From Takakia lepidozioides (Eukaryota > Streptophyta > Takakiopsida > Takakiales > Takakiaceae), in contig CM060734.1 in NCBI GenBank assembly GCA_030704615.1, positions 42,548,042 to 42,612,041 on the forward strand: DNA of 64,000 nucleotides, read 5' to 3'. The notes beneath the pieces are model-generated. The model did no database searches and had not been told where the DNA came from. It saw only the letters and a program-made list of their open reading frames with translations. The translations under genes and the position numbers were made by a program. This document shows positions 1-9,474 of this stretch, in pieces (the first letter of the stretch is position 1; every line of letters begins with the position of its first letter).

Positions 1-1429
1 TCCCATACAAATTTGTCCTTCCCTGTGAGTCGTGTCAATGGTGCAGCAATTTTGGAGTAGTCCTTGATGAAGATTCTATAGAAATTTGCAAATCCCATAA
101 AACATTGTACATCTCGGACCGAAGTTGGTTTAATCCACTCGATGATGGTTTGTATTTTTTTTTATGATCCATAAGACGTCTTTGTCGGAAATAATGTAGC
201 CCATAAATTCGACCTCAGATTGATGGAAAAAACCATTTTCCAACCTGACATATAGTCATCTTTATCTTAATTTATCAAGGACAAGGCGTACATGGCGGCC
301 ATGTTCTTCTTCATTCTGTGAAAATATCAAAATGTGTCCAAATAGATGACTACAAAGTCATCTAAAAATTCTCGAAAGATGTCATTCATCATATGTTGGA
401 AAATTGTTGGAGCATTTGTAAGACCGAAAGACATAACACTATATTCAAAATGTCAGTACTTTGTTCGTAAAGTTGTTTTCCATTCGTCTTCTTCTTTTAT
501 CCGTACAAGGTTATAAACTCATCTCAAGTCAATTTTGGTGAAAATCTTCGCTCGTCCCAGTTGGTCGAGAAGCCCAGAAATCAGTGGCAACGGATAACAA
601 TTCTTAATTGTGACTTTGTTGAGACCGCGATAGTCCACACACATGTGTAATGATCCGTCCTTCTTTTTCACAAACAAGATAGGCGCCCTCGTAGGTGATT
701 TTGAATGTCGGATGAAGTTCTTCGACAAATTTTCATCAATGTACTCACGTAATGCAGTCAACTCCGTCTGGGATAAGTTATAGATTGGGCCGAATGGTGG
801 TTGGGCTCCTTCTTGTAACTCAATTGCACAGTCATAAGGTCGACGTTCTGGCAATATGTCTGCATTTTTCTTCTCGAAGACATCCTTTAAATATTGATAT
901 TGAGTGAGTAATGTCGAAGTACCTTTGTCTGTTGTGGTCTTGATCGGAGTCGCATAAAGTGCAAATGCCGCATCCTTTTTGGTAGCTCTCATTAAAGCTC
1001 TAGCTCCAAGGAATAGGGGTTGAATATCTTTGATATTTCTACATTTTTGTCTTGCAAAAAAATTTCGTGATCGCCAGTCGATGTCAGGATTGTGAAGTAC
1101 GAACCAGGGAAGTTCAAGGATCACAGGATTTGTTGGAGACTGGATGATGTTGAAAACAATGTGTGATGCTTGATCTTCAAGTGGTCGAGTTTCATGGTCA
1201 ACATTTTCTGATGCTAACAGTCGTCCATCGATGGGGGCCGAGAGTTTCTTCTTTACGAGTGTTAAATTGTGTTGCTTCGCAAAGTTTTTGTCAATAAAAC
1301 ATGCTGAAGCCCCCTGAGTCCAAAATTGTTTCTAAAGAGATATCTCGATTTTGCACTCTGATTTTTATCGGAATTGTGAAGCAAGATGCAGGGTCTGGAG
1401 GTAGAAAGAGACATTTAGTTTCAATGTGG
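1..1429 (-). pseudogene. Ty3/gypsy Pol fragment: protease and reverse transcriptase
   Basis: The protease shows the catalytic triplet in ILDSGG near 1310, then a one-base shift near 1300; the next frame continues [13 protein letters not shown]. After a linker with LHNPDIDW comes the RT, with [21 protein letters not shown] and KIDLR. An in-frame TGA replaces a Gly codon just after KIDLR (about 515), and another TGA follows near 455. The catalytic motif near 340 reads YLDT followed by a stop instead of YxDD. The thumb region ([12 protein letters not shown]) is readable at about 100-1 before the window ends. This Pol cannot be active. Confidence 0.85.
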
Positions 1430-1915
1430 GCTAAAAGATGATGTAAAAGATTTATTGCTGACAATGCCAAACGTGAGCACACTGAGCTCATCACAGCGAT
1501 AATCGTTTGTTCGAAAGACGTCAAGAGAAGCAATCTGGATGATCGACGACGCATCATGCCGCTGGTACTACGGCACCAAACACAACGATCCATCAGACAT
1601 CCGGTAGTGATCCTATGCAAATTGATGATGTCCGATTCAAGCCATTGACGTCACAAGAAAAAAAAAAGACGGCGCTCGAATGGATTATGCTTCTATTGCG
1701 GAGAAGAATATCATATAGCATTAAACTGCCCCAACAAGAGAAGATTCAAAGCTCGGGGCGCAACTCAAGTGTTCGATACGAGGAGGGCGGAAAACGAAGA
1801 TGTCTAGTCACAGTAGGGACCATGCGGCTGGACACCTAATGAAACTCTTCTCATTCCAGTCGAGGTCGCACGCAAGTTGTCGAAATTCGGCAGCATAAAC
1901 AGAAGCAGGATGTGC

Positions 1916-2458
1916 TCATTGTCGAAGATTTCGCATCTTTGTCTCTGCAACTCTCTCCCTATCATTTTCTCCAAACGTTGTAGTGAACTCGCACATGAAT
2001 GCTTCAAAATTGTATAGTAAATGCGAATTTTTTTCTAATAGCGGTGCAAACCAAGATAGGGCAGTGCCTGATAGAAGGGTGCCCACGAATCCCACTTGAA
2101 TACCTTCATCGGGGTAGCGTTGTGGATGTAGTCGTAGGAACAGTCGTATTTGTTGAACAAAACCGCGAAATCTTGATCTCGTCCCATCAAATTTCTCGGG
2201 CATACTGATCTTTGGTTCTTTCGTAATCTGTTGAAGAGGAACCGTTGCAGTAGGAGCTGTTGCAGTAGAGACTCGTATGGTTGAAGATCCATTGTTCGAC
2301 TCCTTTAACTCTGAAATTTGTTGTTGCAAATTGTGGAGAGCGTTGCCAAGATCTTGAGACTGATCAGCTTGTAATTGGGCGGTAGAGGTACGAAGTTCTT
2401 GCATCTGGAGCTGAAAACTCTGCAATGTGGCGACCATTTTCGCAAATGTGCTTTCCAT
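1916..2458 (-). pseudogene. Ty3/gypsy Gag, C-terminally shifted
   Basis: The frame opens with a Met at 2458 and runs 180 residues. The first 55 residues look like coiled coil (QMQELRTSTAQLQADQ, LHNLQQQISELKESN). A retrotransposon Gag capsid domain follows from about residue 85, with the hallmarks PEKFDGTRS, GFVQQIRLFL, LLSGTALSWFAPLL and a final ETKMRNLRQ. The frame then ends, and no intact CCHC zinc knuckle is seen downstream, so the nucleocapsid end is damaged. Gag would form the virus-like particle in the cytoplasm. Family is sure; function is lost. Confidence 0.85.
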
Positions 2459-2479
2459 CTTAACTAACTAAGGAACAAA

Positions 2480-2496
2480 CTTTAGTCTCGTCAAAC
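2480..2496 (-). other. Candidate self-primer binding site
   Basis: Directly after the LTR end, the minus strand reads GTTTGACGAGACTAAAG. It lacks the TGG start of a tRNA-primed site. It is complementary at 13 of 15 positions to the LTR segment at 2788-2774, where the transcript should begin. Tf1/sushi-type Ty3 elements prime from their own RNA 5' end, which fits this arrangement. Confidence 0.4.
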
Positions 2497-2775
2497 TGTC
2501 AAGGACGAGAACATGACTGAACACAAACAAGAGATCAGACTAGAGGTACAAGACTAGACAAGAAGTCAAGGTCAGGGTGGCCGAATGCATGGTGGGTAAA
2601 CATGAATCAAGATGATCTTTATAATAATGGACAAAAATACAAGATACTGGAACTCGACTCGAATACTGGAATGCTGGAAACTGGACTGGGTACCAGATAC
2701 TGGAAACTGGACTAGAGTACTGGAAGCTGGACTGGAGTACTGGGACTGGGAACAAGAGTAGCTTGAACTTGTGTT

Positions 2776-2815
2776 GGCGAGACTGAAGAGTGTCCAGTCT
2801 CGCCTTATATATATA
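2776..2815 (-). promoter_or_regulatory. LTR core promoter with TATA box and 10-bp hairpin
   Basis: Read on the minus strand, an alternating TA run (2815-2805) is followed by a perfect 10-bp inverted repeat, GGCGAGACTG (2804-2795) and CAGTCTCGCC (2785-2776). A start about 25-32 nt below the TATA box would put the RNA 5' end within or beside this hairpin. The second arm also matches the primer-binding region at 2480-2496. Confidence 0.45.
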
Positions 2816-2855
2816 CTGGCTACTAGGAGGTTCCCGAAGAGGCTTCCCCAAAAAG

Positions 2856-2960
2856 AGGTTTCTTGATGGAGAAGTTTCTAAGGTTAAACAAAGGTTTCTT
2901 GATGGAGAAGTTTCCTTAAACAAAGGAGGTATCTTGATGGAGAAGTTTCTTCAAATGAAG
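2856..2960. repeat. Three direct copies of a 23-bp motif in the LTR
   Basis: The motif AGGTTTCTTGATGGAGAAG recurs at 2856 and 2892, and with one change at 2937, spaced by 36 and 45 bp. The neighbouring 3000-3100 stretch holds short ATGGTAGATCA-like and GGTAACTTGGTAA-like repeats. Both lie inside the presumed LTR and look like expanded promoter repeats. Confidence 0.7.
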
Positions 2961-3852
2961 CTTCATGAGCAGTTTCCCAAGTTACTCTCGGTAATTTGGT
3001 AAACTCCCGGTAACTTGGTAACTAATGATAATTTATGGTAGATCATAGTAGATCATGGTAGATCACGGTAACTTTTAGTAACAAAGTAATTTGGTAACTT
3101 CTAGTATTTACTCCTGGAACTCTGGGCTATGTCCGTGACAATGGCCAGTATGCATCAAGTCCGGTCGTGGATTGGGTCAGCAGTGTTGCTGGATGCAGCT
3201 GCAGTGGGGTCACAGGCTCATCATCCACGACTATGGCGGACTAACTTGATGCCACCTGCACTGCTCAAGCGTGTATTTGATGGGGTACAGCGGCCAACAC
3301 ACGTGACAGTGGATAACATTTTGGATACAGGGAGGCAGTCTCAGCGTGTAAGACACGATGACCGTTCGCCTTTGGCATTGGTCAACAAGGTGGGTCAACC
3401 ACGAGCAACACTACCTATACTGCTCAGCTTCTGGGATAGTGGACCTGGCTCCTGTGGGATGCTCAGTTGCAGTAGTTGGTGGAGCCTAATGCTGACGAGC
3501 GTGAGCGAGCGATGGGTTTTTCCACTGGGACCACGGCGGTGCCGTCTCTTTCTGAGGCATCATGCCGTCACGTATTGGGGCAAGTAATGGATCTCAATTG
3601 CTTGACGGTACAGGCAGTGAGTGGGGGCGAGTAGGACCACGGGGTGTAGACATCCATGGCATACGTGGGAGATGCTTGAGGTTCAGAGAGAGTTGGCGGC
3701 CAAGGAGGTTGGGGATTCTTCTCAGGTTGAGGAGGTCCTCAAGGATGAGATGAAGGGGTAGGGTGAGGCCTTGTCACTGACAGAGCAGACAATGGTCACT
3801 ACTCAAGAGGTTGCAGCATAACAACCATGGGACGCATCTCCTACCTCTAAGT

Positions 3853-4584
3853 CTGTTGGACTTAAGGTTACAGTTACGGAGGACAATTGGGAGCTTGACA
3901 TTGGACCCATTGTCACTGGAGGAGAGATACGGCGGTTCCTGAGGGCTTACAAGAATTGCTTTGCCTTCAGTTTGAAGGACTTGGGAGCACTGAAGGGTCA
4001 GGAAATTCGTATTGAGTTGGCCACTGATACACCAATCTTTTGGAGACCCTATAGATACAGTGACATGGAGAGGTCTTTGATTCAGATGCGGACTCAAGAT
4101 GTTTGGTTTGGTGGAGCTCTCTGGTAGAGAGTATTCTTCAGCCATAATGATGCCAGCCAAGAAGGATGTCTATGGCAATTGGACGGAGAGACGTATGTGC
4201 GGTGATTACCGGCCTGGAAATCGTCAGACCAAGTCCGATAAGTATGCCATGCCCACACCAGATGAGATCTTTGATGCCATTGGGCATGCCGAGGTTTTTA
4301 GCACTTTGGACTTGCGGTCCGGATATTACCAGTTGCCGATCAAAGAGGCGGACAAGCAGATCAAGATGGCATTCTGGGGGATCAATGAGCATGGGAAGGA
4401 TTGCCTATATCAGTGGCGGTTCTTACCATTCGGGCTTAAGAACGGTCCTGCAAAGTTCCAGAGAGTCATGGACATGATTCTAGCAGGGGTGGATTTTGCT
4501 CAGTGCTACATAGATGACATCATCATCTTTAGTGCTACGGTGGAGGAGCATGAGTTGCAATCCATGCACAAGCCAGCAGGATGA
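3853..4584 (+). pseudogene. Ty3/gypsy reverse transcriptase fragment
   Basis: The first part (3853-4120) reads to about WRPYRYSDMERSLIQMRTQDV and then hits a stop. The frame shifts near 4100 and continues as VELSGREYSSAIMMPAKKD, MCGDYRP, STLDLRSGYYQLP, FGLKNGPAKFQ and the catalytic motif CYIDDIIIFS. The catalytic YxDD aspartates are intact here, unlike in the upstream element. Downstream of SATVEEHE the family sequence ends abruptly. The RT thumb and RNase H are missing, which I read as an internal deletion. Confidence 0.85.
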
Positions 4585-4744
4585 CACTGGAGCTCGATGG
4601 CATGGTGAGACGGACAAGGAGATGGTGTCGGGATGGCATGCATCTGCCTTTTTGTGTATCCTGGCAGTGGGAGGCCAGGTTGGACCTCCAACAAGGATGA
4701 CAGAAATGGAGTGTCTGAGGACCCTGACTAGTGATGAGCCAGGT

Positions 4745-6165
4745 GGTGCCAGAGATATACATGAGGATTCGGTTGTCTTGGACTACCTTCGCACTGGAGA
4801 CACGGCAGCCACGGTGACTGCCAATGAGAGGGATCGGATCCTACAACGAGGCAAGAGGTTCAAGTGGGAGGGGATACACTTGCTCCGCGTGTTCACCCAA
4901 CACAATGTGCACGGCCTGCCCATGAGGAGTTGGGGCATTTTGGAGTGCGACGCACTCACAGTGTACTGCAGAGGCAGTATTGGTAGTGTGGTATGCACAC
5001 ATAGGTGCAATAGTTCGTGGCTAGGTGCATGGTGTGTGACAGGGTGCGTGCTTCATTCAACGCCCCTAGGTACATCACAGTTGCATCCTTTACCCATCAT
5101 GGGATTGGGCTACAGGTGGAGTCTTGACTTTGCAGGGCCGTTGCCACTGACAATACGCCACCACAGATATGTGTTGGTGATGGTGGAACACTTCTCCAAG
5201 TGGATTGAGTTGGTTCCGTTGCCTGACAAGGCTAGTAAGGGGGCTGCGTATGCATTCTTTGGATCGTGTGCTTAGCCGATTCGGTGCTCCAGCTGAGGTA
5301 CTCACGGACCAAGGGAGAGAGTTCTTGGGGGAGTTTGAGGCTTTGTGTGATAAAGCCTTGATAGACCACCGCACCACTTCTCGGGACCATCCCGAGGCCG
5401 ATGGCTTGGCAGAGAGAGTTGTGCAGACGGTGAACAGAGGTTTGCGCAAGTATGGCTTGCAGAAGGGACACCTAGGAGATTAGGATCTTCAGGTACCTTG
5501 GTTAGCCATGGGCTACAGGTTCAGCAAGCAAGCATCACTTGCCTCCTTCTCACCATATTTCCTTTTCTTTGGCCGAGCCAGATTTGCCTGTAGCCATTCG
5601 TAAGGACACTGCTCAAGTTCTTAACCTTGACGATCCGGACGTGTGGTTACGTGCATGTGATCAGCTTGTAGAGTTGTTCAAGAAAGTCATGCCCATGGCT
5701 TTTGAGAACATTGCCATTGCACAGCACCGTGATACGTTGAGGTATGCCACTATACGTGGTGGAGGATATCGTCCTGGGGTTCGGAGGTTTAGCCCTGGTG
5801 ACTATGTTTATTTGTAGCAGACAGCTCCTACAACCCTAGATGTCACTGCAGGGCGTGTTATTCTGAGGGTTCGAGAGGTGTTACCCTCAGGAGTCCTGAT
5901 CTTGGAGGGTCGGGATGGCATGACTTAGAAGGACCATGTGCATAATTATGCGCGATGTCACCTTCCCAATGTCGATGGCAGAATTGACCCAAACTTGGCA
6001 GTGGTACCTGCAGGTTTGAGGTGCATGCTCTATGGGTCTGCCAAAGGGGCAGCGACCATGCTGGTATGCGATCGATGCTCAAGAAGTTGGCACATGGGAT
6101 ACTTAACACCACCTCTTGATAGGGTTCATGATGGAGACTGGTTATGTCCACACTACTTGGGATAG
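4745..6165 (+). pseudogene. Ty3/gypsy integrase with degenerate PHD-like C-terminus
   Basis: The N-terminal part resembles the family's zinc-binding region but is shifted; CMVCDRVRAS is readable near 5035-5065. The DDE core follows. The first Asp is in SLDFAGPLP (about 5126). A frameshift lies at 5250-5280. The second Asp is in VLTDQGREF (about 5300) and the Glu is in HPEADGLAERVVQT (about 5390). Several stops interrupt the later part. The C-terminus reads MLVCDRCSRSWHM, LTPPLDRVHDGDWLCPHY, which is the spacing of a PHD zinc finger. Three expected Cys positions are replaced, two of them clearly by Tyr. Integrase would insert the cDNA in the nucleus; this copy cannot. Confidence 0.8.
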
Positions 6166-7156
6166 TGGTTGTCGCGCACCTCCCTTCGGTAAGCTCCCCT
6201 TCACGTCATAGTTACTCGCTTTGATGCGCGCGCCTGACTCCCAACCTGGCCGCCGGGCCAACTTGGAGCTTCGGCTGCTCACCGGGACATAACGGTCCCC
6301 CTTCGCTTCCCACTAAACCCTCCACCTATTTGGGACTAGTGGAATTCCCTTTGGTAGATAGCAATCCGGAACAGCTCCCCACTCTTTGGTCGCTTTCCGG
6401 CTCGCTCGCTTACTCACTAGTTTTTGGTCACCAACGGGCTTGCACCGTTCTCGGGGTTACTACTCCCTATATATACTTCTGTAGCTGTCCGCGGGGGTTT
6501 CACAACCAGCCATGCCATTTTATGGCGAACCACCACGAAAACCCTCGACTCCCGGTGATGAGTCGCGGTGAGTCTTGGCCCACTCACCACGGCCCCTATG
6601 GACCGTGATGAGTCCCAAGACTCCCCACGACTCCCACCACGAGGTCTCCGCCCCCATGGTGAGTCCTATGCCACCCCCACTAAGTCCCGCTAAGCTACCA
6701 CCACCCCTTGTGGAGCCACCCCCACCGCAACCCGGTGTGCGGGGCTCCACCTAGTGAGCGCCTCCGCCTCCTTGAGTGCCTTGGGCACTCAAGGGTGCTT
6801 CAGCCCCCCATACCTATCGCTGCCGCTGCCCCCACCACAGGGGCAGCCCCTCATGTGTCCCGACCCCCTGCCCTCAAGGCAAAGGGCCGCGACAATGGTA
6901 GTGGATATGACTAGTGGCAGCTAACAAGACATGGGGGGCCGAGCTCATAGGAGTCAATACACGAGATCCCAGACTCAAGTTCACAGGTTGCAAAGACGGC
7001 GACTAACGATGGGGCAACTATTGTACCCGGCCTCTTGATCTATCGAGTTTGAGTGTAATAGGGACAGTGGTGGAGGATTTAATGAGGCTACGGCCACTAT
7101 CACATCTTGTGGCTACCTGGACTTAGAGGGACCTAAGCATCAGCTAGGGGGGCGAT
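6166..7156. other. GC-rich non-coding 3' region of Ty3 element B
   Basis: About 1 kb without a convincing gene. It is rich in C runs and short repeats such as TGATGAGTC and CACCACG (6540-6730). Open frames here are proline- or glycine-rich by composition only. It ends in the purine tract that should precede a 3' LTR. Confidence 0.5.
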
Positions 7157-7260
7157 TGTGATGGACTAGTGGCAGCCTAGTGGTTGGACTAGTGGCTGCA
7201 CTAGTGGTGGCTAGTGGCAGCCTAGTGGTGCACTAGTGATAGACTAGTGTTTGGTGTGCA
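7157..7260 (+). repeat. LTR start with CTAGTG-rich repeats
   Basis: Just after a G-rich purine tract the sequence reads TGTGATGGACTAGTGG, a plausible 3' LTR start. About eight copies of CTAGTG follow within roughly 90 bp (7165-7250), in phrases such as CTAGTGGCAGC and CTAGTGGTGG. The LTR end could not be placed. Confidence 0.5.
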
Positions 7261-7440
7261 CATGTGTTGTGTGGTTTTGGACATCGATGTAATTATGTAG
7301 CGATATGTATGCGCACGAAAAGGGGCAGTAGCCGCAAGACAAAGTGACTCTTAGTTACGCCGGCTGACGTGGCCGGAGTGTTCTCTCTCTCCCAACCCTA
7401 AACCTATAATTAGTACATGCAAAAGTCCATATCTTTCTTG

Positions 7441-7848
7441 CCAGACAAACATACATTTTCAATGAAAAGAATTTCTTTAATTCATTCATCTTCCTCCTAT
7501 AGAACAATTTGAAAAACAATTCACTGTTTTTTAGGGTACTTAAAAGTACATGAAAATTACATAATTGAATATTAATCTATTAGATTTGTCATTTTCATTT
7601 TTTCCATTTTGGTATGTACCATGAAAGAAAAAAGTCCATAACGACAACATTTGTGTACTGTTACATTTGGCCACGACTTTTTCAAAATTCCAATACTTCC
7701 AACCATTTATAAGTTGATTGATGATGCTTTAAAGTAGGTAAGCATGTTGTAGTAAAAGTACATTATTTGAGTCCCATTTGATCTTTTTCACAAAATGTAA
7801 AGAGTATGGGTCAATATAGAGTAAGTATGTACTGCAGAAATGATGCTG
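7441..7848. other. AT-rich stretch, no gene seen
   Basis: About 400 bp lying between the LTR-like sequence and recognisable LINE coding sequence. It may hold the LINE 3' untranslated end. I see no open frame, RNA gene or terminal signature that can be named. Confidence 0.4.
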
Positions 7849-8298
7849 TTACAATTTTACCGAGCCACCATAGCTTGCTTTCACCCTTCTAGGACAGCTC
7901 TTTCCTCCTTCTAGGACAGCTCTTTCCTCTGCAACCTGTTCGTCACTCATGATCAAGCGATGTGGCCTGCACAATTGCATATGATGTTGCCTCTTCCCCA
8001 GGTGGCTTGAAATCTGCTGATAAGGACAAGCCGGCGTTCTGGGGCCTTGGCAATTCCTGCACACACCTTTGCCCAAGCCAATTTAGCTGCTACGGTAAGA
8101 TCGAAGAAAATCTTCATTAGAGTGGCTGTGGCAGTTGAGTTGGCGCTGTGTAGAGACCAAGAGCATCTAGCCTTCCAGATGTGCCAGAGAGTAGCACCCC
8201 TCAATGTTTCAAAAACTGGGCACTTGAGGGCTGTAGACTTTGCAGTCTTGTCATAGTTCAGCAGAAGCACCACTTGGTTTGATGGAAGAGGGTCCCAT
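7849..8298 (-). mobile_element. LINE, 3' part beyond the CACTA insertion
   Basis: The minus-strand frame from 8295 downward (DPLPSNQVVLLLNYDKT, then LRGATLWHIWKARC) is the natural continuation of the zf-RVT region that ends at 20992. The frame is continuous when the CACTA element and one CAT copy are removed. ATLWHIWKAR is the conserved motif after the LINE zinc-binding domain. The last part is damaged and includes a perfect 22-bp tandem duplication (7887-7930, TTCTAGGACAGCTC...). The LINE 3' end and any tail were not found in the AT-rich stretch 7440-7850. Confidence 0.75.
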
Positions 8299-8330
8299 CA
8301 CTACAACAGATGAGCGTTTTTATGACTTCA
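8299..8330 (+). repeat. Left terminal inverted repeat of CACTA element
   Basis: Begins CACTACAACAGATGAGCG and is preceded by the CAT target duplication at 8296-8298. It matches the right terminus with about three differences in 30 bases. The TIR is the cleavage site for the TnpD transposase. Confidence 0.95.
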
Positions 8331-8990
8331 CATATGACTATTTTTTCAGTCTAAAATGCGTTCATGACTACATCACTCTGTAGTGAAAAAAACCCTGTCA
8401 TAGCGACTAGTCTTTAGGACTGCGTTTTGCAAGTCATATCCGTGACTACTTGCGTGGCACCTGGAGTCCTGATGCAGAGAGGGTTGCAGTCACAACTATA
8501 TGACTAATATATGACTACATTGTCTGTTGAGCGCTGCCTACATGGAGAGGCTTCAGCGGGACACGTGCGCCACTGCGCAAGTGACACGTCATGCATTCGT
8601 CAGGGGATCATATGACTATATGTCTGCAAAGTGATGCCTACATGGAGAGGCGACGGATGGACACGTGCGCCACTGCGAATTTGACATGTCACGACTTCTT
8701 GCCATGATCATATGACTACATGTCTGCACAGTGATGCCTACATGGAGAGGCACTAGCGAGACACGTGTGCTATGGCAGATTTCACACGTGGTGACTACAT
8801 GACTCGCTCATATGACTACAGGGATGTCTACATGGAGAGTTGTTAGCAGGACACCTGTTGCACTTGAGATGTGACATGTGGCACACAGACAAAATATATG
8901 ACTAGCATATATGACTACGGATCTTTACACGTGGTGAAAATATGGATAGAAATGTCGTGTCATATACTGCCACGTGTTCTGGTTTGAGCA
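8310..8990. repeat. Left subterminal repeat region of CACTA element
   Basis: Short motifs of the type CATATGACTACA occur many times in both orientations. Within it, a roughly 100-bp unit is repeated four times; its core CTACATGGAGAG has the CATGGAGAG part at 8541, 8641, 8741 and 8831. Most units include a CACGTG palindrome (8562, 8662, 8762-8790). Subterminal repeats in CACTA elements are TnpA binding sites, which is the likely role here. Confidence 0.85.
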
Positions 8991-9474
8991 AGAGTGATGC
9001 CACGTGTCATCAAGATTGTTTTCCGAAATAGTTTATATTTTTAATGTTCATATTTTATTTTTTAGTTTTCATTTAATATTTAAAAGAACAATGAGATTGC
9101 AACCTTGGATTTTTTTTTAATGGTATTATTTTTAATATTATTATTTAAAATGAAAGTGAATTAAATGATTTAAAATCTTCATTACATGGTGAAATTCCAA
9201 CATGAAAACAGAATGGATCCCTCCTGCATACTATCAACCACAAGGAGAATGAAAATAGTCAACTACAAGGCAATACAAGCCCTATAAATCACATTACAAA
9301 AATCCAAATGAGACCAATGTCCCAATGGACACCTCAAAAGCCACAAGGTCAAAAAATCCATGCCTCAAAAGGCCCAGCCAAAAACAAGCAAGCCCACACA
9401 TGGGCTGAATTGTTGTAGCTAGTATGTTCTAGTGCTATTAGAATCAAGAACTCTGTTAAACAGTGCAATACTGA

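Larger units (their letters stand above)
1..3140 (-). mobile_element. Ty3/gypsy LTR retrotransposon A, decayed, cut by left window edge
   Basis: The element reads right to left: LTR (3140-2497), candidate primer site (2496-2480), gag (2458-1916), protease (about 1429-1290), then reverse transcriptase running off the left edge. The order LTR, gag, PR, RT and the motifs of each part identify a Ty3/gypsy element. It is dead: gag is shifted after position 1916, the protease is shifted near 1300, and the RT has several stops. No integrase is visible because the element leaves the window. Its LTR outer end at 3140 abuts the second Ty3 element directly, so it may have inserted into it. Confidence 0.85.
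2497..3140 (-). repeat. 5' LTR of Ty3/gypsy element A
   Basis: On the minus strand this 644-bp block begins TGTCACGG and ends CCTTGACA, so its ends form the inverted TGTCA...TGACA expected of an LTR. It contains a TATA box (+ strand 2805-2815) and ends directly before a candidate primer-binding site and the gag leader. It is full of short internal repeats. The second LTR lies outside the window, so the limits could not be checked by LTR-LTR comparison. Confidence 0.6.
3141..7440 (+). mobile_element. Ty3/gypsy LTR retrotransposon B, decayed
   Basis: From left to right: an unresolved stretch (3141-3850), RT (about 3853-4580), integrase (about 4745-5815), an integrase C-terminal extension with a PHD-like finger (to 6165), a GC-rich non-coding stretch (6166-7140), a purine-rich tract (AGCTAGGGGGGCGA, near 7143-7156), and an LTR-like start TGTGATGG at 7157. 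The right LTR limit was not found; 7440 is a guess. RNase H appears deleted: RT sequence stops near 4580 and integrase-type sequence resumes by about 4745. Multiple frameshifts and stops show it is dead. Confidence 0.75.
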
